64,000 bases of DNA from an uncultured Roseovarius sp. (lineage in GTDB: Bacteria > Pseudomonadota > Alphaproteobacteria > Rhodobacterales > Rhodobacteraceae). The stretch's first letter is position 1; each line of letters begins with the position of its first letter. The position numbers were made by a program, and so were the translations under genes. This document shows positions 1 to 11,227 of this stretch, in pieces. The notes under the pieces were generated by a model. It was not told the origin of the DNA. It saw only the letters and a program-made list of their open reading frames with translations, and searched no databases. Location: positions 51,297 to 115,296 of the forward strand of contig NZ_CAMYMD010000105.1 of the NCBI RefSeq assembly GCF_947259555.1, written 5' to 3'.

Positions 1-372
1 CCGCTTCATGACCTGACCCACGCCACCCACGCCGCCGGTTTCATCCTGCCAGGCGAAGCCATGCCGCGTGTCGTCAGAGAAGATGTCGGTCGGCACAATG
101 CCCTCGACAAGCTCATCGGCGCGCTGCTCAAATCCGGCATCGATCCGTCAACAGGAGCCGTCGTCATGACCAGCCGCCTGTCTGTCGAACTCGTGCAAAA
201 ATGCGCCATGGCCGGCTGCGCCGTTCTGATCGCCGTCTCGGCCCCCACGGCGCATGCGCTGCGTCTCGCCGAAACCTCGGGCATCACCCTCGCCGCCTTT
301 GCACGCCAAGGCGGCTTCGACCTATATTCCCATCCCCATCGCATCACAGACGAGGTTCACGATGTCGCCTGA
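1..372 (+). CDS. fdhD: Formate dehydrogenase accessory sulfurtransferase FdhD (C-terminal part, 5' end outside window)
   Basis: The reading frame is open from base 1 and encodes about 123 residues of the FdhD C-terminal half. FdhD carries sulfur from the IscS-type desulfurase to the molybdenum cofactor of formate dehydrogenase in the cytoplasm. Visible family hallmarks are a [13 protein letters not shown] stretch at the very start, the [11 protein letters not shown] motif and [11 protein letters not shown]. The catalytic cysteine pair lies upstream, outside the window. The ATG at 61 is internal, because homology extends in frame to base 1. The stop overlaps the next gene by 11 bases, which fits an fds operon in which FdhD precedes the small delta subunit. 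Confidence 0.93.
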   Translation, partial: PLHDLTHATHAAGFILPGEAMPRVVREDVGRHNALDKLIGALLKSGIDPSTGAVVMTSRLSVELVQKCAMAGCAVLIAVSAPTAHALRLAETSGITLAAFARQGGFDLYSHPHRITDEVHDVA

Positions 373-586
373 AAAAATGGTCCATATGGCCAACCAGATC
401 GCAACGTTTTTCAAGACTCAGCCCGGAGACGATCAGGCGGACAGGATCGCGGCCCACCTCAGTGACTTCTGGGAGCCGCGCATGCTCGATCAGTTGCACG
501 CCCATGTTGTAGCGGGAGGCGCAGGGTTGGATGATTTGGTGATCTCCGCAGAAGCCAGAATCGCAGGCGAACGCGAAAGCGCCTGA
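362..586 (+). CDS. fdsD: Formate dehydrogenase delta subunit (FdsD-like)
   Basis: This 74-residue protein begins [17 protein letters not shown] and contains the [10 protein letters not shown] motif of the small delta subunit of soluble NAD-dependent molybdenum formate dehydrogenases. The delta subunit is not catalytic and is thought to help assembly or stability of the FdsGBA complex. The ATG at 362 overlaps the fdhD stop at 370-372, which implies translational coupling. An upstream ATG at 254 in the same frame lies deep inside fdhD and is rejected. The gene ends 6 bases before the end of the convergent lectin gene. Confidence 0.85.
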   Translation: MSPEKMVHMANQIATFFKTQPGDDQADRIAAHLSDFWEPRMLDQLHAHVVAGGAGLDDLVISAEARIAGERESA

Positions 587-592
587 ACGGGA

Positions 593-946
593 TCAGTAAA
601 CGTCCTGCCAGTCATCCTCGTGGAAGACGTCGCCGATGGCCATCCACCGGACCCGCACCCGCGCAATTCGGGTGTCACCCCATGTCCTGAACACGACATC
701 AAAGCCCTCGCGCGTTATCAGTTCTGCGGAAACATCCGCGCGGGCATTCGTGGCGCTATCCATATCCCATAGCGAAAGGGCAACATGCACAGCGGGTTCT
801 GATTTGAATGGCGTGCCAAATTCAACCGTTTTGCGCCGCTCGCGCGAGCCGGATCCGGTCCACATATCTCCGCCATCGGCATAATCCGAAAACAGGATAT
901 CGTCGCCCTGTTCAATTCCGATCGCCTGGTTAATCAGAAACTTCAT
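593..946 (-). CDS. H-type lectin domain protein
   Basis: This 117-residue protein has a C-terminal half (about residues 42-108) that matches the H-type lectin fold: FGTPFKSEPAVHVALS, a WDMDSATNARADVSAE-like strand and an RVRVRWMAIG ending. The fold was described in snail agglutinin and Dictyostelium discoidin and binds N-acetylgalactosamine-type sugars. No signal peptide is evident, so location is unclear. The start at 946 has a GGAAGG ribosome site. It stands alone, convergent to fdsD and separated from atpC by a terminator. The function in bacteria is unknown. Family assignment is by motif only. Confidence 0.7.
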   Translation of the reverse strand: MKFLINQAIGIEQGDDILFSDYADGGDMWTGSGSRERRKTVEFGTPFKSEPAVHVALSLWDMDSATNARADVSAELITREGFDVVFRTWGDTRIARVRVRWMAIGDVFHEDDWQDVY

Positions 947-1010
947 TCTATGCCTTCCGACCCTCGGCCTTTCTTACTATGCGCATCCGGCAAAATTGAG
1001 AACCAAAAAT

Positions 1011-1039
1011 TAAAAAAGGGCCGTGCTACGGCCCCTTTT
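1011..1039 (-). terminator. Rho-independent terminator of the atp operon
   Basis: GGGCCGT (1018-1024) and ACGGCCC (1028-1034) form a perfect 7-bp stem with a 3-base loop. On the minus strand it is followed by a run of six T. It lies 30 bases beyond the atpC stop, before the lectin gene, and closes the atpHAGDC operon. Confidence 0.85.
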
Positions 1040-1068
1040 CATTACCATTGATCCATGGGCGACGCGTA

Positions 1069-1494
1069 TCAGTTCGCCGAAAGACCGATATGATCGCCAA
1101 TCGCGACCATGTCTGACAAGAGCTTGGCCGCCTCATCGACCGGGCCCGGCTCGTTGACAAATGTCTCCTGCGCATGTGCCAGCTTGTCGGTCGCCGCATT
1201 CACCATCGCCTTATAGGCATCCTGCGTCATGTCCTCACGCGCGACGGCCTGCTCTGCGAGAACCGAAATGCTCGACCCACTGATCTCTGCAAAACCACCG
1301 GTCACGACATACTCCTTGTCGCCTTCAGGTCCTGAAACTCGCACGATACCTGGGCGAAGCGTGGTGATGAGCGGGGCGTGATCGGCCATCGCCGTCAGGT
1401 TGCCCTCGGCGCCCGGAATGCTCACTTCACGCGCGGCAACCGATGCCAAGAGCCGCTCGGGGCTCACGAGATCGAATTGAACTGTGTCAGCCAT
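1069..1494 (-). CDS. atpC: F1Fo ATP synthase epsilon subunit
   Basis: This 141-residue protein starts [16 protein letters not shown] and contains the beta-sandwich motifs [15 protein letters not shown] and VTGGFAEIS of the epsilon subunit, which forms the central stalk with gamma and can inhibit ATP hydrolysis. The start at 1494 follows an AAGGAGG ribosome site. It is the last gene of atpHAGDC, 51 bases after atpD, and is followed by a strong terminator. The C-terminal helical hairpin is present in a typical alphaproteobacterial length. Confidence 0.97.
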   Translation of the reverse strand: MADTVQFDLVSPERLLASVAAREVSIPGAEGNLTAMADHAPLITTLRPGIVRVSGPEGDKEYVVTGGFAEISGSSISVLAEQAVAREDMTQDAYKAMVNAATDKLAHAQETFVNEPGPVDEAAKLLSDMVAIGDHIGLSAN

Positions 1495-1545
1495 CTTGGC
1501 CTCCTTCTGGGGCAGAGAAGGTGGGGCTCAAGCCCCACCCCATCA

Positions 1546-3865
<2,320 letters not shown>

Positions 3866-3880
3866 TGCCTTATCTCCCCC

Positions 3881-5419
3881 TTACGCGAAATCAGCGGCGA
3901 ATTCGTCCAGCGCGGCCTTGATCTTGTCCTCGGCCTCACCCTTGATCTTGGGATCTTCCGTCGTGATGTGATCCAGCAGATCCTGATGCTTGCCACGCAG
4001 GTGCTTGAGCAGACCCTGCTCGTAGCGGCCCACATCGCCAACCTTGATCTTGTCCAGATAGCCCTTGGTGCCGGCATAGATGACGCAGACGATCTCGGCA
4101 TTGGTGAGCGGCGAATACTGCGGCTGCTTCATCAACTCGGTCAGACGCGCACCCCGGTTCAGCAACTGCTGCGTCGCCGCGTCGAGGTCAGAGCCAAACT
4201 GCGCAAAGGCCGCCATCTCGCGGTACTGCGCAAGCTCCAGCTTCACCGGACCGGCAACCGACTTCATCGCGTTGGTCTGGGCCGAAGAGCCCACACGCGA
4301 CACCGACAGACCGGTATTCACGGCGGGGCGGATACCCTGATAGAACAGTTCCGTCTCAAGGAAGATCTGACCGTCGGTGATCGAGATCACGTTGGTCGGA
4401 ATAAAGGCCGACACGTCGCCACCCTGGGTTTCAATGATCGGCAGAGCCGTCAGCGAGCCTGCACCATTGTCCTCGTTGAGCTTCGCGGAGCGCTCCAACA
4501 GGCGGGAGTGGAGGTAGAACACGTCACCCGGATAGGCTTCACGGCCGGGCGGGCGACGCAGCAGAAGCGACATCTGGCGATAGGCCACGGCCTGTTTCGA
4601 CAGGTCATCATAGACGATCAGCGCGTGACGGCCATTGTCGCGGAAATGCTCTGCCATCGCGGTCGCCGAATAGGGCGCGAGGAACTGCATCGGCGCCGGG
4701 TCGGATGCGGTGGCGGCCACGACGATGGAATATTCGATGGCGCCGCTCTCTTCGAGCTTCTTCACCAGCTGTGCCACGGTCGAACGCTTTTGACCCACGG
4801 CCACGTAGACGCAATAGAGTTTCTTGCTCTCGTCGTCGCCTGCGGCCTCGTTGTAGATCTTCTGGTTGAGGATCGCGTCGAGCGCCACGGCGGTCTTGCC
4901 GGTCTGACGGTCGCCAATAATCAGCTCGCGCTGGCCACGGCCGATCGGGATCATCGCGTCCACCGACTTGAGGCCGGTCGCCATCGGCTCGTGCACCGAT
5001 TTACGCGGGATGATGCCGGGGGCTTTCACATCGGCCAGACCACGGGTTTTCGTCTTGATCGGGCCCTTGCCGTCGAGCGGGTTGCCGAGGCCGTCCACGA
5101 CGCGGCCCAACAGTTCGTCGCCGATTGGCACGTCGACGATGGACTTGGTGCGCTTGACGGTGTCGCCTTCCTTGATGTCACGGTCGGAACCGAAAATCAC
5201 GACGCCGACATTGTCCGCCTCGAGGTTCAGCGCCATGCCCATGATCGAGCCCGGAAACTCGACAAGCTCACCGGCCTGAACATTGTCCAGCCCGTGAACC
5301 CGTGCGATCCCGTCACCCACTGAGAGAACCCGGCCAATCTCAGCGACTTCGGCGTCTTGGCCGAAATTCTTGATCTGGTCCTTCAGGATCGCAGAAATCT
5401 CTGCTGCTTGGATACCCAT
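3881..5419 (-). CDS. atpA: F1 ATP synthase alpha subunit
   Basis: This 512-residue nucleotide-binding but non-catalytic subunit has the P-loop GDRQTGKTA and an [11 protein letters not shown] signature near the C-terminal third. It alternates with beta in the F1 hexamer. The ATG at 5417-5419 follows directly after the TAA of atpH (5420-5422), so there is no spacer and the two are likely translationally coupled. Length and start agree with alphaproteobacterial homologues. Confidence 0.98.
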   Translation of the reverse strand: MGIQAAEISAILKDQIKNFGQDAEVAEIGRVLSVGDGIARVHGLDNVQAGELVEFPGSIMGMALNLEADNVGVVIFGSDRDIKEGDTVKRTKSIVDVPIGDELLGRVVDGLGNPLDGKGPIKTKTRGLADVKAPGIIPRKSVHEPMATGLKSVDAMIPIGRGQRELIIGDRQTGKTAVALDAILNQKIYNEAAGDDESKKLYCVYVAVGQKRSTVAQLVKKLEESGAIEYSIVVAATASDPAPMQFLAPYSATAMAEHFRDNGRHALIVYDDLSKQAVAYRQMSLLLRRPPGREAYPGDVFYLHSRLLERSAKLNEDNGAGSLTALPIIETQGGDVSAFIPTNVISITDGQIFLETELFYQGIRPAVNTGLSVSRVGSSAQTNAMKSVAGPVKLELAQYREMAAFAQFGSDLDAATQQLLNRGARLTELMKQPQYSPLTNAEIVCVIYAGTKGYLDKIKVGDVGRYEQGLLKHLRGKHQDLLDHITTEDPKIKGEAEDKIKAALDEFAADFA

Positions 5420-5980
5420 TTATCCGACCTCTTTCATTGCATTCTGGAGGGAATCGAGCTTGGAGCGGATCGACGTGTCGATCATCTTCGAGCCCATCTT
5501 GACGACAAGACCGCCGATGAGACTTTCATCAACGGTCGCATTTATTTTCACATCCTTGCCGACGCGCGCCTTGAGCGTCTTGGCCAATTTGTCGGCCTGT
5601 GCCTTGGTCAAGGCCTTGGCAGTGGTCACATTCGCGCTGACCTCGCCCTTATCTTCGGCGATCATCGCGTCGAGCTGCGCAATCATCTGCGGCAACACGA
5701 AAAGCCGCCGCTTTTGAGCCATGAGCGCCAGACCGTTCTGCAGTTCGGTGCAGAGTTGCATCTTTGTTGCCACGGCATTGATCGCAGCGCCCTGCTCGTT
5801 GCGGCTAAGCACCGGAGAGGCGATCACCGCCGCGAGATCGTCGCTCTCGTGCAGTGCTTGCGACAAGTCAGTGAGATTGGATTCGAGCTTGGCCAAACCC
5901 TTGGCCTCTTTCGAAAGCTCAAAAATCGCAGTGGCATAGCGCGCGGCAATGCCAGAAGAGATCGAAGCTGGTTCGGACAC
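5420..5980 (-). CDS. atpH: F1 ATP synthase delta subunit (OSCP type)
   Basis: This 186-residue peripheral-stalk subunit links F1 to the Fo b subunits. The open frame continues upstream to 6115, but the GTG at 5978-5980 is chosen. It starts [22 protein letters not shown], it sits after an AGGGTGG ribosome site, and the upstream residues do not resemble the family. The C-terminal [16 protein letters not shown] motif is intact. It is the first gene of the operon. Fo genes are absent, as usual in alphaproteobacteria, where they sit in a separate operon. Confidence 0.95.
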   Translation of the reverse strand: MSEPASISSGIAARYATAIFELSKEAKGLAKLESNLTDLSQALHESDDLAAVIASPVLSRNEQGAAINAVATKMQLCTELQNGLALMAQKRRLFVLPQMIAQLDAMIAEDKGEVSANVTTAKALTKAQADKLAKTLKARVGKDVKINATVDESLIGGLVVKMGSKMIDTSIRSKLDSLQNAMKEVG

Positions 5981-6131
5981 GTCCACCCTTCCGATAATCT
6001 GGCCCCGGTTCGTTCGAGGTGACGCAGGGTCACATCCGGGGGCGTTGATACACGATGAAACTCTCGAAACACCGAAATTCGGCTGGGGTGTAGCAGAGCC
6101 TTCCCGAGCGGGCAAGCCGCTTGAGAACTAT

Positions 6132-6161
6132 TGTATACTATTGAATACCATACCTTTTCAA
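6132..6161 (-). promoter_or_regulatory. Candidate sigma-70 type promoter for atpHAGDC
   Basis: On the minus strand TTGAAA (6156-6161) and TATACA (6132-6137) are separated by 18 bases, about 150 bases upstream of the atpH start. The surrounding spacer 5981-6294, between atpH and nnrU, is markedly more AT-rich than its neighbours and contains no convincing gene. A short direct repeat CAATAG-TATA-CAATAG overlaps the -10 region. Assigned by eye only. Confidence 0.4.
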
Positions 6162-6294
6162 CAGCTTACCCAAAGTGCGACGGAATGCGCGCCTTTTACA
6201 GCGCAAAAAACATCACGTTTTCTTACGAAATTGCGATTCCCCGCACGCACCCCACGCATATCGAGGCGGCAAAGACCATGACCGCGCCGCCTCA

Positions 6295-6957
6295 TCAACC
6301 AAGCGGTGCGACACCAAAAACATAGGGATGCGCACCCAGCAAAAGCATGAAGAGCGCAACTCCAAGCGTCAACCGCAGGACAGCCACAAGAGGCCGGGCG
6401 GGCGATGGTCCCTGCGCGCGGACGGCCTTGTCGAGCCGCAGCCATTCGGCCCCCATTTCTCGCCGCTTGCGGCGATCAATGAGCACCCTGCCCAGCACCG
6501 CAAATCCTGCAAAACTGCCGAACAGGATAACATGCGCCAGGTCGCCATTCGGGATCATGTGGCCAAAGGCCCAAAGCGCCAGCGCAAGCAACATGGGATG
6601 CCGCGTGATGCGCACCAGTCCGGGACGTTCCGGGTCAAACAGGTGGTTGCGCGCCCCGCCAAATGAAAATGGATTGGGCCTGCCAATCGCCAGACCCAGG
6701 ATCAGGCAGACCGCCAGCATCAGCGTCAGTGTCACGTGCGGCTGCCACGTTGCCCACCCCCAAACCGGCACAAAGGGCGCACGACCCGCCGCTGCGATCA
6801 CCCAGCCCAGCACCGCCAGCGACAGCACTGAATAGGCCAGCGTAAACCCCCGTTGCCCCAGCCGGTCCACGAGGTGCGCCCTGACCGATGGCCGGACCGG
6901 CACCGAGTGGCTCAGGAAAAACACGCCAAACGCGACAATGAATTCGCCCCACCCCAT
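6295..6957 (-). CDS. nnrU: NnrU family membrane protein
   Basis: This protein of about 220 residues has six or so membrane segments. The start at 6957 gives MGWGEFIVAFGVFFLSHSVP, the usual NnrU beginning. The open frame runs 80 residues further upstream without family likeness. The core motif RPNPFSFGG...DPERPGLVRITRHPML resembles the isoprenylcysteine-methyltransferase-like NnrU family. NnrU genes are found with nitrite and nitric oxide reductase loci in denitrifiers. The biochemical role is unknown. It follows nnrS by 97 bases on the same strand, so it is probably co-transcribed with the NsrR-controlled cluster. Confidence 0.8.
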   Translation of the reverse strand: MGWGEFIVAFGVFFLSHSVPVRPSVRAHLVDRLGQRGFTLAYSVLSLAVLGWVIAAAGRAPFVPVWGWATWQPHVTLTLMLAVCLILGLAIGRPNPFSFGGARNHLFDPERPGLVRITRHPMLLALALWAFGHMIPNGDLAHVILFGSFAGFAVLGRVLIDRRKRREMGAEWLRLDKAVRAQGPSPARPLVAVLRLTLGVALFMLLLGAHPYVFGVAPLG

Positions 6958-7054
6958 ACTCTCAGGCCACCGCTCGGCGCGCATTATGGCACGGCAGGGG
7001 CGGCCGGCGGCGGGGAGGAAGAAGGGGTGCGGTTTCAGACATGTCTTCCTCCGC

Positions 7055-8266
7055 TCACCCGGGTATTGTCTTGGCAGGACGCTGCCGCACCAAAAGCGGG
7101 CCGTAGAGTACAGCAAAGCCGCCAAAGCCCCCGATCCAGGCCGCACCAGAGGCCGCATGCAGCAAGTCTGCGTGCGCCGGCCAGATACCGGCCGCAAGAC
7201 GCGCGATCACCGCCGCGAGAACCAGCAGGTAGAGTAGGGTCGTTCCCACCCCGGCCGTGAGAGTGCGGCCCGAATGTCCAAGGCTCGCCCGCGTCATCAC
7301 CGCCAGCGTCATAAGCCCGGTGGCCCCCGCCATCCAGAGATGCTGTGCCGCAGCGGCCCCCATCAGACCGGGGCGCAACACCTCCAACCCCATACAGATC
7401 GCGCCGATGGGGACAAACGCATAGGCCACGTGCAGCACCACGACCAACGGCTCTGCAAAGGTGCGCTCACCGGCCCACCGCGCAAGCCGCACGACATGAA
7501 GGGCACCTGCCCCGATCAACGCTGCGCCCGTGACCTGTGCCATCGGGGCGGAAACCCATAGCAGACAGGTTGCCAGAAGCGCCAGAAGCGCCGCCTTGTC
7601 GAAGCGTTGCATAGGCGGCACCGGCAGCCGTCCGGCGCCACGCCGCGCCAGCCAGTTGCGGGTAAACGAGGGCACGATGCGCCCTCCTACGAGCGCGATC
7701 ATCATGATCACTGCCCCCAGACCCAACCGAAGGCCATAGCCTTGCGCGGCATACTCCCCTTGCGCCGCCTCCCAATGAAACACGGCATTGCCGAGCGTGA
7801 ACACAGCCAGCATCGCAAGCACCATGAGGTTGCGCCAATTCTTGCCCGCGACGATTTCGCGTAGCATCACAACGGCCAGAACCACAGGCATCGCCAGATC
7901 CAGAAAAGCCACCGCCACCGGCGGCACCCCAAAAGAGACCATGACCGCCACGCGCCCGATCAGCCAGAGCGCGGCCAACCCGCCCAATGGCCAGCCCAGA
8001 ATCGGCAGGCGTCCCGTCCAGTTGGGCACGGCTGTCAGCAAGAAGCCCGCGATCACGGCCGAGAGGTAGCCAAACAGAAACTCATGCGCGTGCCAACTGA
8101 TCGGATCGAACGCTGTGGGTAGCGTCACCATTCCTGACAACATCGGAATCCAGAGCGCCATGATCGCTGCGGCCCATACCCCCGCACCAAGGAAAAACGG
8201 CCGAAAGCCAAAACTCAGGAGCGCGGGCCCCCTCCATGCGCGCATCTGGGCTGCCGTGCTGCTCAT
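7055..8266 (-). CDS. nnrS: NnrS family heme/copper membrane protein
   Basis: This 403-residue, about 12-helix membrane protein carries the family hallmarks SFGFRPFFL near the N terminus, WHAHEFLFGY and LLTAVPNWTG. NnrS proteins bind heme and copper and protect against nitric oxide stress. The start at 8266 (MSSTAAQMRAW) has a GGAAC ribosome site. The alternative at 8287 lies inside the upstream gene. Its ATG overlaps the stop of the 5-formyl-THF cyclo-ligase gene in an ATGA arrangement (8263-8266), so the two are translationally coupled. It is likely regulated through the palindrome at 9030-9052. Confidence 0.9.
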   Translation of the reverse strand: MSSTAAQMRAWRGPALLSFGFRPFFLGAGVWAAAIMALWIPMLSGMVTLPTAFDPISWHAHEFLFGYLSAVIAGFLLTAVPNWTGRLPILGWPLGGLAALWLIGRVAVMVSFGVPPVAVAFLDLAMPVVLAVVMLREIVAGKNWRNLMVLAMLAVFTLGNAVFHWEAAQGEYAAQGYGLRLGLGAVIMMIALVGGRIVPSFTRNWLARRGAGRLPVPPMQRFDKAALLALLATCLLWVSAPMAQVTGAALIGAGALHVVRLARWAGERTFAEPLVVVLHVAYAFVPIGAICMGLEVLRPGLMGAAAAQHLWMAGATGLMTLAVMTRASLGHSGRTLTAGVGTTLLYLLVLAAVIARLAAGIWPAHADLLHAASGAAWIGGFGGFAVLYGPLLVRQRPAKTIPG

Positions 8267-8961
8267 GATTTGTTCCTTTCCGCACAAAGCCCTGTCTCGG
8301 TCAAAATGAAATCAAGCGGAATGTCGTGCGGCTGCGGATAGATCGTCTTGAGGCGGGCCGTGCTGAGCCCGATGCCGATCGTGGGCGGCTGCGGGGACAG
8401 CACGGCCAGCGTCCGGTCAAAATATCCCCCGCCATAGCCCAACCGAAAACAATCATCAGTCCAGCCGATGACAGGCGCGAGCGCGATGTCGGGGGACAGG
8501 CGGTCGGCCTCTTGTGGGGGGACAGGAATGTTCCAGTCGCCCCGCACCATCTGCGTTTCGGGCGTCCAGCGGCGAAAGACCAGAGGCGCGGCGCGGGTCT
8601 CAACCACCGGTAAGGCAATGATGACTCCATCTGCGTGCAGGTCCGCCAACAGCGGGCGCAGGTCCGGTTCGCCTTTGATTGGCCAGTAAGCGGACAGCAC
8701 GCGTCCCGTTGCGCCGCCAAACCTACCCTGCAGAAAACTGCCAAGGCGATCAGACAGCGCGCGGCTGATCTCTTGCCGATCCGACACACTCAGCATGTCC
8801 CGCTCTGTCCTGAGAAATTCGCGCGTCGCCTTGCGCCATCTTGCAACGTCGCGCGCCTGTTCTTGATCGGTTGACAGCGGATCGAAATAGGCCGGGTTCA
8901 CCTCCTGCGCCATGCAGGGCGGAGAGGCGTACCCACCGGGCTTGCGAGCTTCAGACATCAT
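8263..8961 (-). CDS. 5-formyltetrahydrofolate cyclo-ligase family protein
   Basis: This protein of about 232 residues converts 5-formyl-THF to 5,10-methenyl-THF with ATP, in the cytoplasm. The family ATP/Mg motif LGYGGGYFDR and the VLSAYWPIKGEPDLRPLL stretch are clear. The start is one of two adjacent ATGs (8961 or 8958) after AAAGGAC. The first 45 or so residues (GGYASPPCMAQEVNPAYFDP region) lie before the usual family start at WRKATREFL and are an extension of unknown role. It is the first gene of a minus-strand unit with nnrS, opposite an NsrR-like regulator. A link between folate recycling and nitrosative stress is an inference from this context. Confidence 0.85.
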   Translation of the reverse strand: MMSEARKPGGYASPPCMAQEVNPAYFDPLSTDQEQARDVARWRKATREFLRTERDMLSVSDRQEISRALSDRLGSFLQGRFGGATGRVLSAYWPIKGEPDLRPLLADLHADGVIIALPVVETRAAPLVFRRWTPETQMVRGDWNIPVPPQEADRLSPDIALAPVIGWTDDCFRLGYGGGYFDRTLAVLSPQPPTIGIGLSTARLKTIYPQPHDIPLDFILTETGLCAERNKS

Positions 8962-9029
8962 GCGTCCTTTCTGCCGCGCGAGGTGGATAAGATGGCCAGC
9001 CCCGCTTTGCATCTCGGTCTAGCCCTGCT

Positions 9030-9052
9030 AATAGGTATTGTAAATACCTATT
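9030..9052. promoter_or_regulatory. Candidate NsrR operator between divergent genes
   Basis: AATAGGTATT (9030-9039) and AATACCTATT (9043-9052) form a perfect 10-bp inverted repeat with a 3-base spacer. It lies 20 bases before the nsrR-like start and 69 bases before the cyclo-ligase start. Its size and AT-rich ends are like known NsrR sites, which have two 11-base half-sites around one base. It could control both directions, including autoregulation. Confidence 0.65.
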
Positions 9053-9072
9053 AAAAAGGATCACCAGCGACC

Positions 9073-9483
9073 ATGCGCCTCACCGCTTTCACCGATTTCG
9101 GCCTGCGTATGCTGATGCGCATGGCGAGCGCCCCCGAGCGGGCCTATTCCACCGCCGAGCTGGCCGAGGAATTCAACCTGTCGCGCAACCATCTCGCCAA
9201 GATCATGCAGAGCCTTTCAAAGGCAGGTTTGATCGAGACGCGGCGCGGCGGCGGCGGGGGTGCGGTGCTGGCCCACCCGCCAGAGGCCATCCGTCTCGGC
9301 GACATCGTCCGACATCTTGAGTCCGGGCAACCATTGGTCGCCTGTTTCTCGGCGGAGAGAAATGATTGCTCGCTCGATGGGCGCTGTCGGCTTAAGGCGC
9401 GTTTGCGGTCCGCCGAGAGGAGCTTTCTCGAAGACTTGAATCACAGCACGCTGGCCGATATCGCCCTTGCACCGACGCTTTGA
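9073..9483 (+). CDS. nsrR: Rrf2 family iron-sulfur regulator, NsrR-like
   Basis: This 136-residue protein starts MRLTAFTDFGLRMLMRM, typical of NsrR rather than IscR. It has a winged helix at about residues 25-60 (YSTAELAEEFNLSRNHLAKIM) and three cysteines, C91, C99 and C105, at the place of the cluster ligands of NsrR. NsrR is a nitric-oxide-sensing repressor in which NO damages the Fe-S cluster and releases DNA. The spacing of the first two Cys (7 residues between) is longer than in E. coli NsrR (C91, C96, C102). It is divergent from the cyclo-ligase/nnrS/nnrU unit, with a perfect palindrome in between. Confidence 0.85.
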   Translation: MRLTAFTDFGLRMLMRMASAPERAYSTAELAEEFNLSRNHLAKIMQSLSKAGLIETRRGGGGGAVLAHPPEAIRLGDIVRHLESGQPLVACFSAERNDCSLDGRCRLKARLRSAERSFLEDLNHSTLADIALAPTL

Positions 9484-9501
9484 CGCGCGGCGCACGCACA
9501 A

Positions 9502-10242
9502 TCAGACCGGCTTGGCCTCGGGCTGCGGACGCAAGACTCCCAACGGCTTGCGCACGGTGTCGCGCAACCCCGGCCCGCTCGGGGCCTGCACCCGCTTGGT
9601 CGCCTCGACCATCAGCACACCACCCGCAGCCACAAATGACAGCTTCGTGCCCATGCGCTCCCACATACCTGCGGTCTTACGCCAGAACGGGCGCTCTGAC
9701 GGGGGCTGATATAGAGCGGTGGCGTGCCGCTCAGGCAGAAAGTTGTGTGTTTTCAACTGATTTTCGAGTTGTGTCTGACTGTATGGTCGTCCGTAGCCAA
9801 ATGGCGTCCGATCGGATCGGGACCAGAGGCCAGCACGATTCGGCACGATGAAAAGCGCCGACCCGCCCGGTCCCAGAACCCTCAGGCACTCATCGAGCAC
9901 CGCGCCAGGCAATTCCGATGTCTCCAACCCGTGCACCACGAGCAACTTGTCGACATGCCCGGTTTCCAGCGGCCACAGCGTCTCTTCGCACAGAACAGAG
10001 ATATTCGGCATGCCCTGCGGCCAACCCACTACGCCTTGCGGTGCGGGCATCAACCCGATCACCCGGCGCGCATCGGCGAGATAAGGGCGCAGGAACGGGA
10101 CGGCAAACCCATAGCCGACCACGGTCTGCCCCTGCGCCTCGGGCCAGAACGCCGCAACCTGAGCGCGCACAGTCTTTTGAACCGCGCGCCCCAAAGGGCT
10201 GCGGTAGTAGAAATTTCGCAGGTCCTGTACATCCAGATGCAT
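9502..10242 (-). CDS. Class I SAM-dependent methyltransferase-like protein
   Basis: This 246-residue protein starts at the ATG at 10242 ([18 protein letters not shown]). A TTG at 10257 is possible but lacks a ribosome site. The fold is recognised from [11 protein letters not shown] (weak motif I), the LLVVHGLE segment and [17 protein letters not shown] (motif III region). Motif I is degenerate, lacking the usual GxGxG, so activity is uncertain. It is divergent from gloB, separated by 63 bases, a pairing that suggests a shared promoter region. The substrate is unknown. Confidence 0.75.
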   Translation of the reverse strand: MHLDVQDLRNFYYRSPLGRAVQKTVRAQVAAFWPEAQGQTVVGYGFAVPFLRPYLADARRVIGLMPAPQGVVGWPQGMPNISVLCEETLWPLETGHVDKLLVVHGLETSELPGAVLDECLRVLGPGGSALFIVPNRAGLWSRSDRTPFGYGRPYSQTQLENQLKTHNFLPERHATALYQPPSERPFWRKTAGMWERMGTKLSFVAAGGVLMVEATKRVQAPSGPGLRDTVRKPLGVLRPQPEAKPV

Positions 10243-10305
10243 TGCAGCCCGGTCCAAGATCGGTCACTCTCAACGTTAACATTAACCGACATTCGGGAGA
10301 ATACC

Positions 10306-11073
10306 ATGGTTTTGCAAATCGTTACCGTTCCCTGCCTGTCTGACAATTATGCATACCTCGCCCATGACCCCGGCACCGACGAAACCGCGGTGATCGACGT
10401 GCCTGAGGCCGGGCCAATCCTGCAAGCACTTGAAAAACAAGGCTGGACAGCATCCAAAGTCTTGCTCACTCACCACCATGCGGACCATGTGCAGGGCTTG
10501 GGGGATGTCTTGGCGCGCCATAGCGCACTCGTTGTCGGGGCGGCCGCCGACGCCCACCGTTTGCCCCCGCTCGATCAAGCAGTTGGCGAGGGTGATCAGG
10601 TGATGATCGGCACCGAAGCCGGACGGGTCATGGATGTGTCGGGGCATACCGTTGGCCATGTGGCGTTTTATTTTCCGCAAAGCGAGGTTATATTCACGGC
10701 AGACAGTCTAATGGCGCTTGGGTGTGGCCGGGTTTTCGAGGGCACCATGCCGCAAATGTTTGATAGCCTGAGCAAGATCGCCGCGCTGCCGCCGGAAACA
10801 ACGATCTGTTCGGGTCACGAATATACCCGGAACAACGGTAAATTCGCCCTGACCGTTGACCCCGGCAACCCGGCTCTTATATCAAGGATGAAAGAGATCG
10901 ATGCAGCCAGATCCGCCGGTGAGCCAACGGTGCCATCGACCCTGAAAGACGAACTGGCGACCAACCCGTTCCTGCGTGCGGCAGATGGGGCAATTCAGGC
11001 GCAGCTAGGAATGTCAGGGGCGTCTCCGGTTGAGGTCTTTGCAGAAATTCGCGCTCGGAAGGACGCCTTTTGA
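10306..11073 (+). CDS. gloB: Hydroxyacylglutathione hydrolase (glyoxalase II)
   Basis: This 255-residue metallo-beta-lactamase-fold enzyme hydrolyses S-lactoylglutathione to D-lactate and glutathione, the second step of methylglyoxal detoxification in the cytoplasm. The metal-binding THHHADH motif, the GHTVGHVAFY stretch, FTADSLMALGCGRVFEG and the GHEYTRNNGKFAL segment are all present. The ATG at 10306 follows GGGAGA. The in-frame extension to 9724 is antisense to the methyltransferase gene and is rejected. Confidence 0.95.
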   Translation: MVLQIVTVPCLSDNYAYLAHDPGTDETAVIDVPEAGPILQALEKQGWTASKVLLTHHHADHVQGLGDVLARHSALVVGAAADAHRLPPLDQAVGEGDQVMIGTEAGRVMDVSGHTVGHVAFYFPQSEVIFTADSLMALGCGRVFEGTMPQMFDSLSKIAALPPETTICSGHEYTRNNGKFALTVDPGNPALISRMKEIDAARSAGEPTVPSTLKDELATNPFLRAADGAIQAQLGMSGASPVEVFAEIRARKDAF

Positions 11074-11227
11074 GAGTTGCGTGATCAAAAACGACGCCGG
11101 CATAACGAAAAGTGAGCCAGTTTGACGAAAAAATCCTTGAAGCGTGGCCGCGATCGACCAAACTTTAAGACTATGAGGCTAAGGTTCGTGGGCAGCCCGC
11201 CCCGGCCAAGATCAGAAGGAGCACAAC

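Noticed and set aside
11074..11227. Heat-shock promoter before clpA (CTTGAA at about 11137)
   Set aside because: The -35 matches, but no convincing -10 is found at the right spacing.
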